DNA from: Camillea tinctor
Lineage: Eukaryota; Ascomycota; Sordariomycetes; Xylariales; Xylariaceae
Assembly (NCBI GenBank): GCA_022578605.1
Contig: MU394063.1
Coordinates: 310,001-374,000 of the forward strand
Length of the DNA: 64,000 bases
Reading direction: 5' to 3'
Shown piece after piece: positions 53,811 through 64,000 of this stretch (position 1 is its first letter; each line of letters begins with the position of its first letter). The notes beneath the pieces are model-generated. The model was not told where the DNA came from, did no database searches, and saw nothing but the letters and a program-made list of their open reading frames with translations. Both the position numbers and the translations under genes were made by a program.

Positions 53811-56800
53811 CCAGGAAAGGATCCTTCAGATGCTTGTGGATAGGTTCGGGGCTTAAAATAGTTGAAGCGCATATATGTACGCCCTTGCTTTTAATTAGGA
53901 AAGCCGATAGGTGAGACGAGGATTCTTATGTCGAAAACCCCCTTTTCAGAATCATCATCATGAGTAAGAACGTAAATTCTGGTGCACTCTATAATTTAAG
54001 AGCCGTTTAATAATGTACTAATCTCATTATAGCGATTCTGTTTTATGTATAATGATCTCAAACTATAATCGTACGTGGATACCTACTTATAAAGGTATTA
54101 ATTCCTATCGTTACGAAGTTAATATAAAGTCAGGAGAATTAGCAACATATTTCATTAAATCGAGCCTTATTCTTCTAAGTCTCAGTCTTAAATCTAAGAG
54201 AAGCTTCGCTTTCTTTTATGCTAGTTCCTATTTCCTAATCCGGAAGTGATCATTTTTATTCTTATTGCCGATATGCCTTTTTACTTTTGCCCAACTTATT
54301 GCTTCCTTATGCATTCCTGCCAAATACCCCTTACTTCCCACCTATCGCGTCTAAGTCCATAACACCTATAAATGTATACTTCATCCATGATAAGGAAACT
54401 TAACTGGTCCGTGTGGAAGTCTTAAAGGGCAAATCAGCATACCGTGATCAAGAAAAGTAAAATAAAACATAGAAAATACATTGATCTAAACGCAACGTAA
54501 TTGGAAAGCCAAAAGTCGGACAACGCCCCATCCCTCGTCCCTTATTCATACCCATTTTAACATAAAACATCCAAGTACTACATTATGTTTAAATATGTAG
54601 AAGGTCACCACGTAGTACAGAAATATGTTCAATATAGTAACACGTACCATCCGTACACACTCATTTGGCCACCCCCACTTTTCGGCCACCTAAATGTATA
54701 AAAAACTACCAAAACACTATAACTTTAATAATTGATAGAAAATTTAATTTTAAAGCTATTTATATACGCTTTAAAATCTAAATAGATTTAAAATTAATGT
54801 TTTTTTTTTATTTTTTTCGAAAAGTTTCTGTGTAAAGGTCATATAGAAATTAGTGCGTAAAGTAACTTTATAATTACTAACTTATAAAATGCCGTACTTT
54901 TTTTACTTTTTTTGCAATAACTTCATTAAATTACATTATTTTAAAATGCTTTTTTATATAAAGTTAAATTTAATGCGTGCTATGCAAAATGTTAAAAAAA
55001 CTGGCATTTTAATGCAAAAAGCAGCTTAAAAATAAGAAGTTTTACGTATAATTTTTTAAAACTTTTTTTGCTATAAAAAACATAAAGTTAAACATTATAT
55101 ACATATAAAACTTTTTTAAAAGCAAAAAAAAAAAATTATACGGTAAATTTTGCGCTAAAAGGCTTTAAAATTTATTTTATTTTATAGTATTATTTGTAAA
55201 ATTGCTTAAAAGCTTTTTAATAAAAATAAGTATAAAAAAAAAATAAGCTGCAATTAAATAACACGCTTTATATAACAAAACTTAGCTATTTACATTAAAA
55301 TAAGCCGTAAAATAAAAGCTATAAAATTTGATTTTTTTACTTTTAAAGCTATAAACTAATATTTTAATATATAGCAGCAAAAATATAGCTAAATTCGACT
55401 TAAACTAACTTATAACGTAAATAAAAAAAAAATTATAGCTAGCTATAGTTAATAACTTAATTTAAAGCTTAAATTATTTATTATATTAACTATTATATTA
55501 AAAATTAATAACTTAGTTTTTAAATTTTTTAAAACTTAAAAGTTATTTATAAAAAGTTTACAATTTTGCATATAAACATTATTTATTAAATATGTAAGTG
55601 CTATAAGTAAAATTTTAAATTTTAAAATTATTTTTAAAGAAAAAAAACTTTAGTTATTTTGGTTTTTTAAAAAATTTAAAAAAATTGCAAATTAGTATTA
55701 TATTTGCTTAAAAAATAGCTAATTTTTAAGTGCAATAACTATAAAATAGCTATAATAAATTTATTTGCTATAAACTAATAAACTTTTTTTTAATTTATTT
55801 AACGCTTACTTTTTAATATTAAATAATTATAAAAATTATACATTAATAAGTTATTTTTAATTTTACGTTAATTAATGTTATTTTTATATTTTTACAATTT
55901 TTATTTCATAAGTTATAAAAAAAGTATATTAACGTATTTTTTTTTAAATAAAATTTATGTTTTTTTATTTTAAATATAACGTTTATTTATGCTTTTTATT
56001 AGCTTATTGCTTTTATAAACTTTAATCTTTAAATAATAGCTTATTTAACGTTTTAAAAAGTTATTATTAACAATATTTTTTTAAATTAGCCTTTTTTATT
56101 AACGTAATATTTATAAATAAAATTAACTTTATTAAAACTTACGTTAAAGCTAAAAAAATAGCATTTATAAAAAAAACTATAAAAGCAAAGTTTAAAGTTA
56201 TTAATAACTAGCTTATTAATCGAAAAAAAGCTTTTAAATATAAAAAATGCAATAAATACTGCAAAAAACGAAATTTTACTTTAAAGCTTAAACTTATAAA
56301 TATAAGCCTTTTTACTATACTAATTATAAGTCGTAAAGTAAAAAATTTAGCTAAATTTTATACTTTACAATTTAAAGTAGCTTTAAAAATAGCTGCTAAA
56401 ACCTTTAAAAAACAGTTTGTTAAGCTGCTTTTTTGTAAAAAAAAACTAAAAGCCTTAAAAATAAAATTAAAACGCCGTAAAAAAAAAAAGCAAAAAAAAA
56501 TCTTAAATTTAAACTAAACGTTTATAAAACTTTTAAAAATATTAGCTAAATTTAAAACTATAAGTAAAAAAAAATTTAAGTCATTACGGGCTAAAAATAG
56601 TAAAAAATTTAAAAATAAATCTAATAATTTAAACTAAAACGAAAAAACAAATACGCTTATTATCTAGTTGCTAAAACATACACGATTTAAGCGCATAATT
56701 AAACTTTTAAATAAATACATAAATTAATTAAAAAAAAAGCTTTAATATAATGTATTTTATTTATTTTTATCATTTTTATTAAATTTTATATGTATAAGTA

Positions 56801-57241
56801 AAGTTATTAATATTTTAGTAGTGCGTTATACATTTAAGTGGCTAAAAAGTGGGGGTGGCTAAATAAGTGTGTACGGATGGTAAGTGTATTTACTAAGTGC
56901 TAGCAGTACTCAAATAATATCGTCCCCTTCTCCCCTCCCCTCCCCTCCCCCAAAAAGCATATAAGGAATTAGAAAATGTCTATACGTAGGGTTCTGCCTA
57001 CCTAAAAATTAAAACAAAGATGTCTCACTTAAGTTTGGGATGAGCAGATTTATCTAGTCTTACCACCTACATTTAACTTTGAATGATAGGGTTATGCAAG
57101 CTCCCGACTCACAAAATCCATATTTCAGAATAGTGTATGATTATATCCTCCCTTAAGTGGCCAAACGTTCGTTAAATCGAGTCTTTCATCTATGATCAAC
57201 GGTTATCTAGGCCTCTGGTAGATGAGGATAATACATCCATC
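53811..57241. other. intergenic region dominated by a degraded transposon
   Basis: No gene. The 2.2-kb element 54647-56880 fills most of it. The left flank is ordinary AT-rich sequence, and the right flank has pyrimidine-rich stretches and the promoter of the gene at 57242. Confidence 0.6.
54647..56880. mobile_element. RIP-degraded DNA transposon, Tc1/mariner-pogo-like, TA target duplication
   Basis: Inverted ends of about 55 bp: left CCATCCGTACACACTCATTT and right (reverse complement) CCATCCGTACACACTTATTT, continuing with GCCACCCCCACTTTT in both. Mismatches are transitions only. TA flanks both ends (54645-54646 and 56881-56882). At 2234 bp it is the size of a single-transposase pogo/Fot1-like element. 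The interior is almost purely A/T with every frame broken by stops, so transposase homology cannot be read by eye. Confidence 0.85.
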
Positions 57242-58395
57242 ATGGCTATCCACAGCCGTAGTCCTCGCACGACGGAGTCGGTTGTTTGGAGAAATAAGAC
57301 CAGGAGCACGACAGCGTGGGAGCTGACGTCTTCCGTCAGGTTCGTGTGGGATAAGTATCAAACAATTCTGTTCCATAATTTCCTCAGAACTGTCGGACTG
57401 AACTACAAAAACTGTGACCTAACCCCTTTGCTCATTCAACTCAATCTTGATGGCTACGAAACCATCAAAAACCGACTTGACCAGAATGTGCACTCTATCA
57501 TAATTGAGAAGGTGCATCGAAAGCTTAACAATACGGCTGCTACGTTGGATCAGAGTATGCTGAAAGCAGTGAGCCTAGGGTAAGTGACAAACGGACCTAG
57601 TATATTGTGAATATGTGAATATGGCATATAATTAACCCGTGAATTTCCACCAGTCCGAATTCAACATTGCAATCAAAGTGCGTCAATACTACGAAATATG
57701 CACACGATCAGTCTCCACTTCTGTCGAGTAGTCCTGTCGTGGGATATCAGCTCGATCTTCCTCATCACTTCCCTACCCCACCAAACGGACAGCCTTCCGA
57801 GCCCATCACACACTCCTTCAAAACGGACTCTTCGAAGAAGCCAAGCATGGCACAAGATCACTACGATGTTCAGGAGAAGAAGGAGACCCCAGCGTCACCA
57901 TACCCACTCCTAAAGATGCCGGCCAAGAACCCCAAGAGCAATAACACCCAGCACGTAACCATCAAACGCGAGCCAGAAAGTCCCCCGCAGCACCAACGCA
58001 CAGTATCCAAGGTAGTTCAGACAACCGAGGCGACCAGCAGCCACGCAACCAAAGCGTCGGGCCGTGGCGTGGCCCCGGTGCGAATCCAAGAAAGTTGCGC
58101 CACGCCGGTGTTGCTTGTCCCTAAGGCCACGCCCCGCGCCGAGGCTAAGGCTAGTGCTAGCACTTCTGCTACCGGCAGATCTTCGAATCACGCTGCTCTA
58201 CAGGGTCTCGCCCGGAGACTCGCCATCCTCACCACGACGCTCCGGCAGGCCGAGTCTGCGGTAGGGAAGGTGGCCGTGGAGGATAATGACACTGAGTGGG
58301 GAGAAGTGGCTGACTCGTTGTCGTTGGGGATGCATGATGTGAAGATTGATGTAGCCTGCTTGCAGGAGTTAGTCGAGAAGCGGACGAGTGAGTGA
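57242..58395 (+). CDS. hypothetical protein, two exons
   Basis: Exons 57242-57579 and 57654-58395, joined through a split Gly codon (GG|T) with GTAAGT donor and CCACCAG acceptor, giving 359 aa. I do not recognise the protein. The first 112 residues are compact and mixed-charge (SSVRFVWDKYQTILFHNFL, NLDGYETIKNRL), the middle is a Pro/Ser/Thr/Lys-rich disordered region (KREPESPPQHQRTVSK), and the C-terminal 60 residues form a probable coiled coil (LARRLAILTTTLRQAESAV). No signal peptide or membrane segment is seen. It sits just right of the transposon, at the return to GC-normal sequence. Confidence 0.6.
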
Positions 58396-58860
58396 TCCTG
58401 TGGGTCGTTATTGATGGACTGTGGTGTGACTTGGGATAGGGGATATCATGGTATTTGTGCTATGATTTATCATTGTTACTCACGTTATTAGCTGAATTGT
58501 AATGGGACCTATTTTGCTTCAGTGTTGCGCGCCAGATGTTGATAAATGTAGCAGCCCTAAAATACTTATCAAGGGTTAGGAGGGAACAGAAGGAATTCCT
58601 GTAAGTAATGGTGACATATGTAGTCGTAGTCTAGGTTCCAGGTTCCGCGCACAGCAACGTGTTAGTTATCTAAGCACTTCCTTAATCCCTCGTAACAATA
58701 CCACTGGTAGACGTCTCTTAGCCCAAAGAGTTCATAATAGTGGTCAATTAGGAATGTATCTGACGCTAATGTCCTCAATGGAGCAAGACAAAATCAGGTT
58801 GTTTGCCTATCAATACTGCCAAACTCCCCACATTGTTCCCCTTTCCTCTGGAAAGAATAC
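58396..58860. other. intergenic spacer containing an LTR-like repeat
   Basis: Convergent 3' spacer between the hypothetical gene and the copper transporter. It holds repeat copy 6 (58567-58697); nothing else was recognised. Confidence 0.5.
58567..58697 (+). repeat. LTR-like dispersed repeat, copy 6
   Basis: Starts TATCAAGGGTTAGGAGGGAA and ends CCTTAATCCCTCGTAACA, with GTAGTCTAGGTTCC, GCACAGCAACGTG and ATCTAAGCACTTCC between. Relative to copy 4 the terminal TGTCA/TGACA have become TATCA/TAACA, as RIP would produce. Confidence 0.7.
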
Positions 58861-59803
58861 CTATGCGCAGCAAACTGTAGGATCCTGACTAGCACTCGTC
58901 GCGCCTCGACTACATAGTAGATCGTTAGTAGATGTAATCATGGTGAATGATATGCCGTGCGTGGTGCTGTGATGAAATGCACTTACCTTCCGTCCAAGGT
59001 CTCCCAGTGGAACACGAATGCTCCCAGATACGCGCCAATTAATATGCAGATGATGATATAACCGTTGAAGTACATTGCGAGCCTAATTCCGTGTTAGTTC
59101 CAGAGAGTCCCTTTTTATTGAGATACTCGCAATTAGATCGCCGAGGCGTATTACTGATAAGTTAAAAAAAAAAAGGGAAAAAAAAAAGGAAACATTCAAA
59201 TAACAGCCAAACGTACAGCATAAGAATATAAGCCACCGCAAACTGGACCATATGTAAGAACGCCCGAATCGCCTGCTCTAGTACTGACGGTCTAAATCCC
59301 TTGACCTGGCTAACAGCTGGGCGGATCTTCGTCGTCGAGTTCGCCTTAGTCGGGTTGCGGGTTCCGGTCAAGGTGGTGTCATTGCCGCTGGCCGCCACAG
59401 CATGCTTGCGAACGAGGTAGCGGTCGTACTCTTTGACAGTGCGGCGCAGGAGCTCGAGCGACATGGTGAGTAGGATGACGCCGATGCAGGAGCCGGCGAA
59501 CATGCCCGACGAGGTGATACGCCAGGAGGAGGAGAGGAAGCAGGAGTCGATTGTGTTCCAGTTCCAGAGCATCTGTCATTGTCCTCATTAGCTTTTTTCT
59601 CTCGTGATACGGTATTTCGATTTTATGGGTTGATGTACAGAAATCTTGCACGGTCCGTCCATATTCATATTACCCATATTCATGTCGCCCATAGACATGT
59701 TACCCATAGACATATTATCCATAGACATGGCCGAGGACGTAGCCGCTGCAGCTGCTGTCGTCGTAGTAGAGGGCATATCCATAGTCATTGATGTCATATC
59801 CAT
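58861..59803 (-). CDS. Ctr-family copper transporter, four exons
   Basis: Exons 59639-59803, 59217-59572, 58987-59082 and 58861-58909 join in frame to 221 aa; introns have GTACAT, GTACGT and GTAAGT donors. The N-terminal extracellular part is Met-rich (MDMTSMTMDMPS ... MSMGNMSMGDMNMGNMNMD), the usual Cu(I)-capturing motif array. The first membrane region follows CKISMLWNWNTIDSCF and includes SSGMFAGSCIGVILL. A variable loop leads to FLHMVQFAVAYILMLLAM, where the paired helices carry HMVQFAVAYILML, and the last helix has YFNGYIIICILIGAYLGAF. The C-terminus ends TVCCA, the di-cysteine copper relay. It fits the fungal Ctr2/Ctr3 type, either plasma-membrane or vacuolar; which is not decidable. 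Reconstruction of all four exons into a canonical protein gives high confidence. Confidence 0.93.
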
Positions 59804-61331
59804 GATGATAATTTTTGTGGTTGAAGATGGAGAGAGATGGCGTGTTTGTGTTGAGGGAGGGATCGAAGTATTTATGTTTTCTAAAAAGTGTAAATAAGTA
59901 AACCGCAGCCATGGAATAAGATTCAACGCGGTCTATTCTTCAAGCAGGCATCAACTGACATTTCTGTAGCACAAGAGCCTACATGTTAAGTTGTGACCAA
60001 GCCAAAGTTAAGAACGATGAACCGATATAATTGAATGAAGTAAGGATGCGCGCTTTTGAGCAAGTTGTAGCTACTTCTAACAATGGATGGTACGGTGCAA
60101 CTGATAGCCTACTTACTTGTCTTGCATATTTGAATCAAGCAAGGGAGTTTGACGATGTTGGTTGGTCAATCCTAGCATCGCCCCACGGTATATATCGTTT
60201 AAAATTGGCATTGCTGCAAGGCTCAACTCGCTATAGAAATCCGAATATTTGGGCTTGTACTACGTACCCAGGCTCGTTTAGGCCAAGATTCACATCCAAT
60301 AAATGCCTATAAAAACTTGATCGTCCAGGGATCGTATAGTGCTTACATGTTATCAGGCTGCAATGCCGCTGTATATTTTGATCTCTCTGGTGGTTGTGTG
60401 AGTTCGAGTCAAAAACGCATACCCCTAAAGTGATAATTGATGAAAAATATATATATATAAACTATAGTTTAACATTGAAGTGACTACTATGTATTCATGA
60501 ATTCGCTCGGACAGTGCTCAAATATGTGTTGTGTTAACTCATTGTACAAAATATGTAAAGCATCATACTAGCCAGCCAACACCGAACGTGACCAATTTCA
60601 ACTTAGTCTACCTGGATACTTCTTTACAAAATGCAACAAATCGGACAGTATGGCGCCCGCCAGTTTACAAATAACCGTTTTGGCGGCAGCAGCTCATTAA
60701 GCTCCCTCCACCAAATCTTATTTCTTGGTTATCACCGAGTCTCTCTCGGTCTGGGTACTTGTATTAGATGCTGAATTGTAAGTTCAATGTATTACACTCT
60801 AATGCTGGATATCTAGGGTAGGCACAGCTTCTGAAGTCTTTGAATGCTACTCAACTAAATATTAGGTTAATATATTCTACGTTATAGCTCAAAAATGTAG
60901 ATCATTGTCAAGGTATGTCTAAGCAAAGCAATGACGACATTTCCAGATGCCGAAAAACACCTCGACCAATCAGAAGCCCTTGGGTTACCTAGTTGGGGCA
61001 GGTTGTCCAGAATAATGGACTAGCACGGAGACTCAACCACCACTGGCAAACAGCTGCCAGGGAATTATCGATATCGAATGTGGTATAAGTCTTACATGCA
61101 TTGGTTCCGGAATCGGGAGAAAAAGCTTAGCCAGAAAACCTTCGGAGGTCCCACTAGAAAATCCAACTCAGTTCACGATCTTTAGGCCTAAATTCACTCG
61201 AGTCACACCCGTGCAACAGGATTTTTGAATATAGCATAGAATTGATATATTCATTTTCATTTTAGTTTAAAACAAACTACCGCATTCATAACACCCCTTG
61301 GTCTGGTTTTCGAGTAATCTCTAACCCCACG
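59804..61331. other. intergenic, no gene recognised
   Basis: About 1.5 kb between the divergent copper transporter and homoserine kinase genes, so it contains both promoters. The 93-aa frame at 60031-60312 has no motif. A B-box-like GAGTTCGAGTC near 60410 lacks an A box. Confidence 0.4.
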
Positions 61332-62540
61332 ATGGAGTCCTTCACTATCAGGACCCCCTGCTCCTCTGCCAACATTGGCCCCGGCTTCGATGTCATAGGT
61401 CTAGCGCTATCTATATATCTTGAGTTGAAGGTCACCATTGATCGGTCTAAGACCTCCTCGGAGCACCCGTTGAATTGCAGGATCACATATGAGGGTCAAG
61501 GGGAGGACTCTGGCGATGTCCCGTTGGACCCAGCCGCCAATCTCATCACCCGGGTTGCGCTCTACGTGTTGAGATGTCATGACCAGCGTGCCTTTCCCGT
61601 TGAGACCCACGTGCACATCAAGAACCCCATTCCACTAGGACGGGGTCTGGGGTCTTCAGGGGCCGCTGTCGTGGCCGGTGTGATGCTCGGAAAGGAAGTG
61701 GGCGGCCTTCATCACTTAACCGACGACCGACTATTTGATTTTTGCTTGATGATCGGTACGGGTCCCATACATCTTGTCTCATTGAGACGGGAAAAGATGG
61801 ATTAATTACTAATATAACACTCATAGAACGTCATCCCGACAACGTAGGCGCCGCTCTGTTTGGTGGGTTTGTGGGAACATACCTCAAGCCATTGACGCCC
61901 GAGGATGTCGCGCGCGTTGAGATCCCGCTCAGCGAGGTATTGCCTGCACCGGCCGGCGGTCTCGACACCGGCGAGCGGCCGCCGGAGCCGCCCCATGGAA
62001 TCGGGCATCACATCAAGTTCCCGTGGTCAAAGGAGATCAAAGCGGTGGCGATCATCCCCAACTTCCAGGTGCCCACAGCCAAGGCCCGCGAGGTACTGCC
62101 CAAGGAGTATCCCAGACAGGATGTGGTACGTGTGACTTCTCTAACCTGCTCTTGGCGTAGCAAAGATTACCCCGACTGACGCTTGCCACCGTCATTAGAC
62201 GTTTAATCTACAGCGCATAGCCCTTCTGCCTGTCGCCCTAGGACAGTCGCCACCAGACCCAGACCTGATCTATCTGGCGATGCAGGACAAGCTACACCAA
62301 CAGTACCGGCAAACTCTGATCCCGGGGCTAGGCGAAATTGTGCAGTCTATGTCTCCGAGCTCACAAGAAGGCCTTCTCGGTGTGTGCTTGTCAGGCGCTG
62401 GGCCGACCATCCTGGCCCTTGCCACCCGCAACTTTGAGCAGATTGCCGAGAGGATCATCAGCAGATTCCGCCAGGAGAACATCGACTGCCAGTGGGAATT
62501 GCTGGAACCTGCCGAAGGGACCAAGGTGATCAGGGAATAG
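61332..62540 (+). CDS. THR1: homoserine kinase, three exons
   Basis: Exons 61332-61755, 61827-62125 and 62199-62540 join to 354 aa. The first junction restores CLMI-ERHPDNVGAAL across a 71-nt intron, and the second restores PRQDV-TFNLQRIALLPVAL. GHMP-kinase motifs are present: TPCSSANIGPGFDVIGLAL near the N-terminus, the ATP-binding IPLGRGLGSSGAAVV at about 100-114, and VCLSGAGPTILAL in the C-terminal domain. The enzyme phosphorylates homoserine in threonine biosynthesis in the cytosol. The length matches fungal Thr1. Reading the genomic strand without splicing gives overlapping frames, which explains the apparent breaks. Regulation cannot be read from the sequence. Confidence 0.94.
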
Positions 62541-64000
62541 GACGCTACCTACAAACGGTATAGGTGAAAGTCAAAATATAAGGCATGAACTTACAAGCGC
62601 GCTGTCCCACCCACCTGACGGGAAAGTGAAATAAAATAACGGACGGAAAAAAAAAGGAAAGAGGAGAAAATAAAAAGACACACAGACCATACATAACTCT
62701 ACACAACAGGAACTACAACTCAAAACAGAAAAAGAAACGGACAAAATAAAGCTTTGATACCCCACGTGCGTTCGCTATGCATAGACATTCTGCGAACCAA
62801 CAGCTAGGCTATTTTTCGTATAAATGCATCTGCTCTCCCCAAAAAGGCGGCCGGTCTAAAAAACCCAACCTGACATAACGCCACATCTCCTTCTTCGAGA
62901 CAAGTTCCGAGGCAAGATAGAACCACAGGACCAAAACCCTAAAAGAAATGAGGGGGTGGAAGGCGGCATTGCGCATAAGGAAAAGCAAAAAAAGAACGAA
63001 CGTATGATTTACCGTGCCAGCGGTGCAGGTGACTTTTTTTTTTCTACACCGTTCCCGTAATACAGAAATGAATAACCACGTAGCGTTACATATGCCTGAG
63101 CTGGAAATTAGAAGGGAAAAAAGGAAGAAGAAAAAGGAGCATAAGCTCCCTCGGGCCCTCATAGAAAGAAAACAAACGGGAGCTGGATAGAAAGGGCAGG
63201 GGAGGGGGGGGGGGGGGGGGGGGGTATGAAACGGAAACGGGACCTATAGGCATAGCCATAGGTTAATTGCGAAATGACGACTTCATGATATCAACTCTCC
63301 GTCTCTCTTTAAACCCGAATCCGAACCCGAAAAAGTACATACGATAAAACCAATCAAATAAAGTCAATTAACGATGAGGTGCAAAAAAACAAAACAAACG
63401 AGAGAGATGATATGAGAGAGATCTGACACCTGCAACTGCTACATTACACATTATATTATTTCTTATTATACCTCCCTCTACCTACCTAATCTATCTACCT
63501 TACCTTTTTGCATTTTCCCACTTTCCCTCATCCATTCTTCTCTCCAACCTTAAAACGATGACAATGATAAGGCCATCGCTGCCGATCTGCCGAAGAAAAA
63601 AATGGGGAAGGAGAGAGAGTAGAAATATAGGTCGTTAATTCTTCATCATTACTATTGCTGATTGTTAATTCTTGCTTTTGTTAGAAAGAGAGAGGGGGCC
63701 AGGTGTTCGATTCGCACGCGGCGCTAACTTCAGATACATAAACATACATACTGCATATAGTAGCTAGGCTATAGGGTTATTATAGTGTACCTATAGCATA
63801 TATTGTGTGATCAATCCCCGTGGCTATCTCATCCCCCATCTTCATCTCCATCTCCATCCCATCCCATCCCATCCTATTTCATTCCATCAAATAGTATACC
63901 TATGTACGAGTATGTAATCTCTGCAGTCTTACATACCTTAAACCTCACCTACCTATCTACCTTGTCATCTCCCCTCCCACCCCCGGTCCGCCCAATCGGT
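62541..64000. other. right-end flank with low-complexity tracts
   Basis: 3' flank of the homoserine kinase gene followed by purine-rich (62640-62690, 63110-63180) and pyrimidine-rich (63480-63550, 63830-63900) tracts and a 21-G run. This resembles the long leader region of a gene beyond the window. No coding sequence is recognised. Confidence 0.45.
63204..63224 (+). repeat. poly-G run, 21 nt
   Basis: Twenty-one consecutive G residues, preceded by GGGGA. It is a likely site of sequencing length error and a possible G-quadruplex. Confidence 0.9.

Noticed and set aside
53354..53872. 172-aa minus-strand frame
   Set aside because: It is antisense to the subtilase-like remnant and has no motif of its own.
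60395..60425. tRNA-like B box (GAGTTCGAGTC)
   Set aside because: No A box or acceptor pairing at tRNA distance.
63695..63725. tRNA-like sequence around GTGTTCGATTCGCAC
   Set aside because: The T-stem pairs poorly and no other tRNA arm is present.

Overview
This window is nuclear DNA of a filamentous ascomycete (Pezizomycotina). The evidence is genes with short introns (about 50-190 nt, GT...AG), fungal-specific families (a SepH septation kinase, a Zn2Cys6 regulator, 3CxxC and MYND fingers, an ankyrin NLR-like protein), and long AT-rich islands whose repeat copies differ mainly by C->T/G->A changes, the signature of repeat-induced point mutation (RIP). The species cannot be named from sequence alone.

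Layout. 1-31 kb is mostly ordinary euchromatin: a Rei1-like zinc-finger protein lacking the N-terminal finger, a CHK/APH-type phosphotransferase, a 2OG-Fe(II) oxygenase, a MYND protein (three exons), tRNA-Gly(GCC), the large sepH-type kinase, a conserved disordered protein starting with an 11-nt micro-exon, dihydrofolate synthase, a DUF218 protein convergent with an alpha/beta hydrolase, and a Zn2Cys6 transcription factor whose zinc cluster is split by an intron. 31-57 kb is accessory and repeat-rich: a 3CxxC protein, an inverted repeat around a 57-nt poly-T run, a von Willebrand A (vWA)/coiled-coil gene divergent from a Clp-type AAA+ gene, a RIP island with several terminal-inverted-repeat elements, an 845-aa kinase-like protein with in-frame tandem repeats, and a broken NLR-like gene (hydrolase-like N-terminus, ankyrin repeats, ZZ finger) divergent from a subtilase remnant. 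A 2.2-kb RIP-degraded transposon with a TA target duplication follows. 57-64 kb returns to ordinary genes: a hypothetical protein, a four-exon Ctr copper transporter and homoserine kinase.

The most interesting parts are the divergent vWA / AAA+ pair (34.9-39.6 kb), which resembles in composition the ATPase-plus-vWA modules known from prokaryotes and whose ATPase is framed by direct repeats, and the NLR-like / subtilase neighbourhood (47.7-53.8 kb), which shows three in-frame stops of the C->T kind, a homopolymer frameshift and no P-loop. A dispersed family of short LTR-like repeats (at least six copies, ends TGTCA...TGACA) runs through the window.

Multi-exon gene models were joined by hand from splice signals and reading-frame continuity; domain names are from motif recognition, not from a database search.
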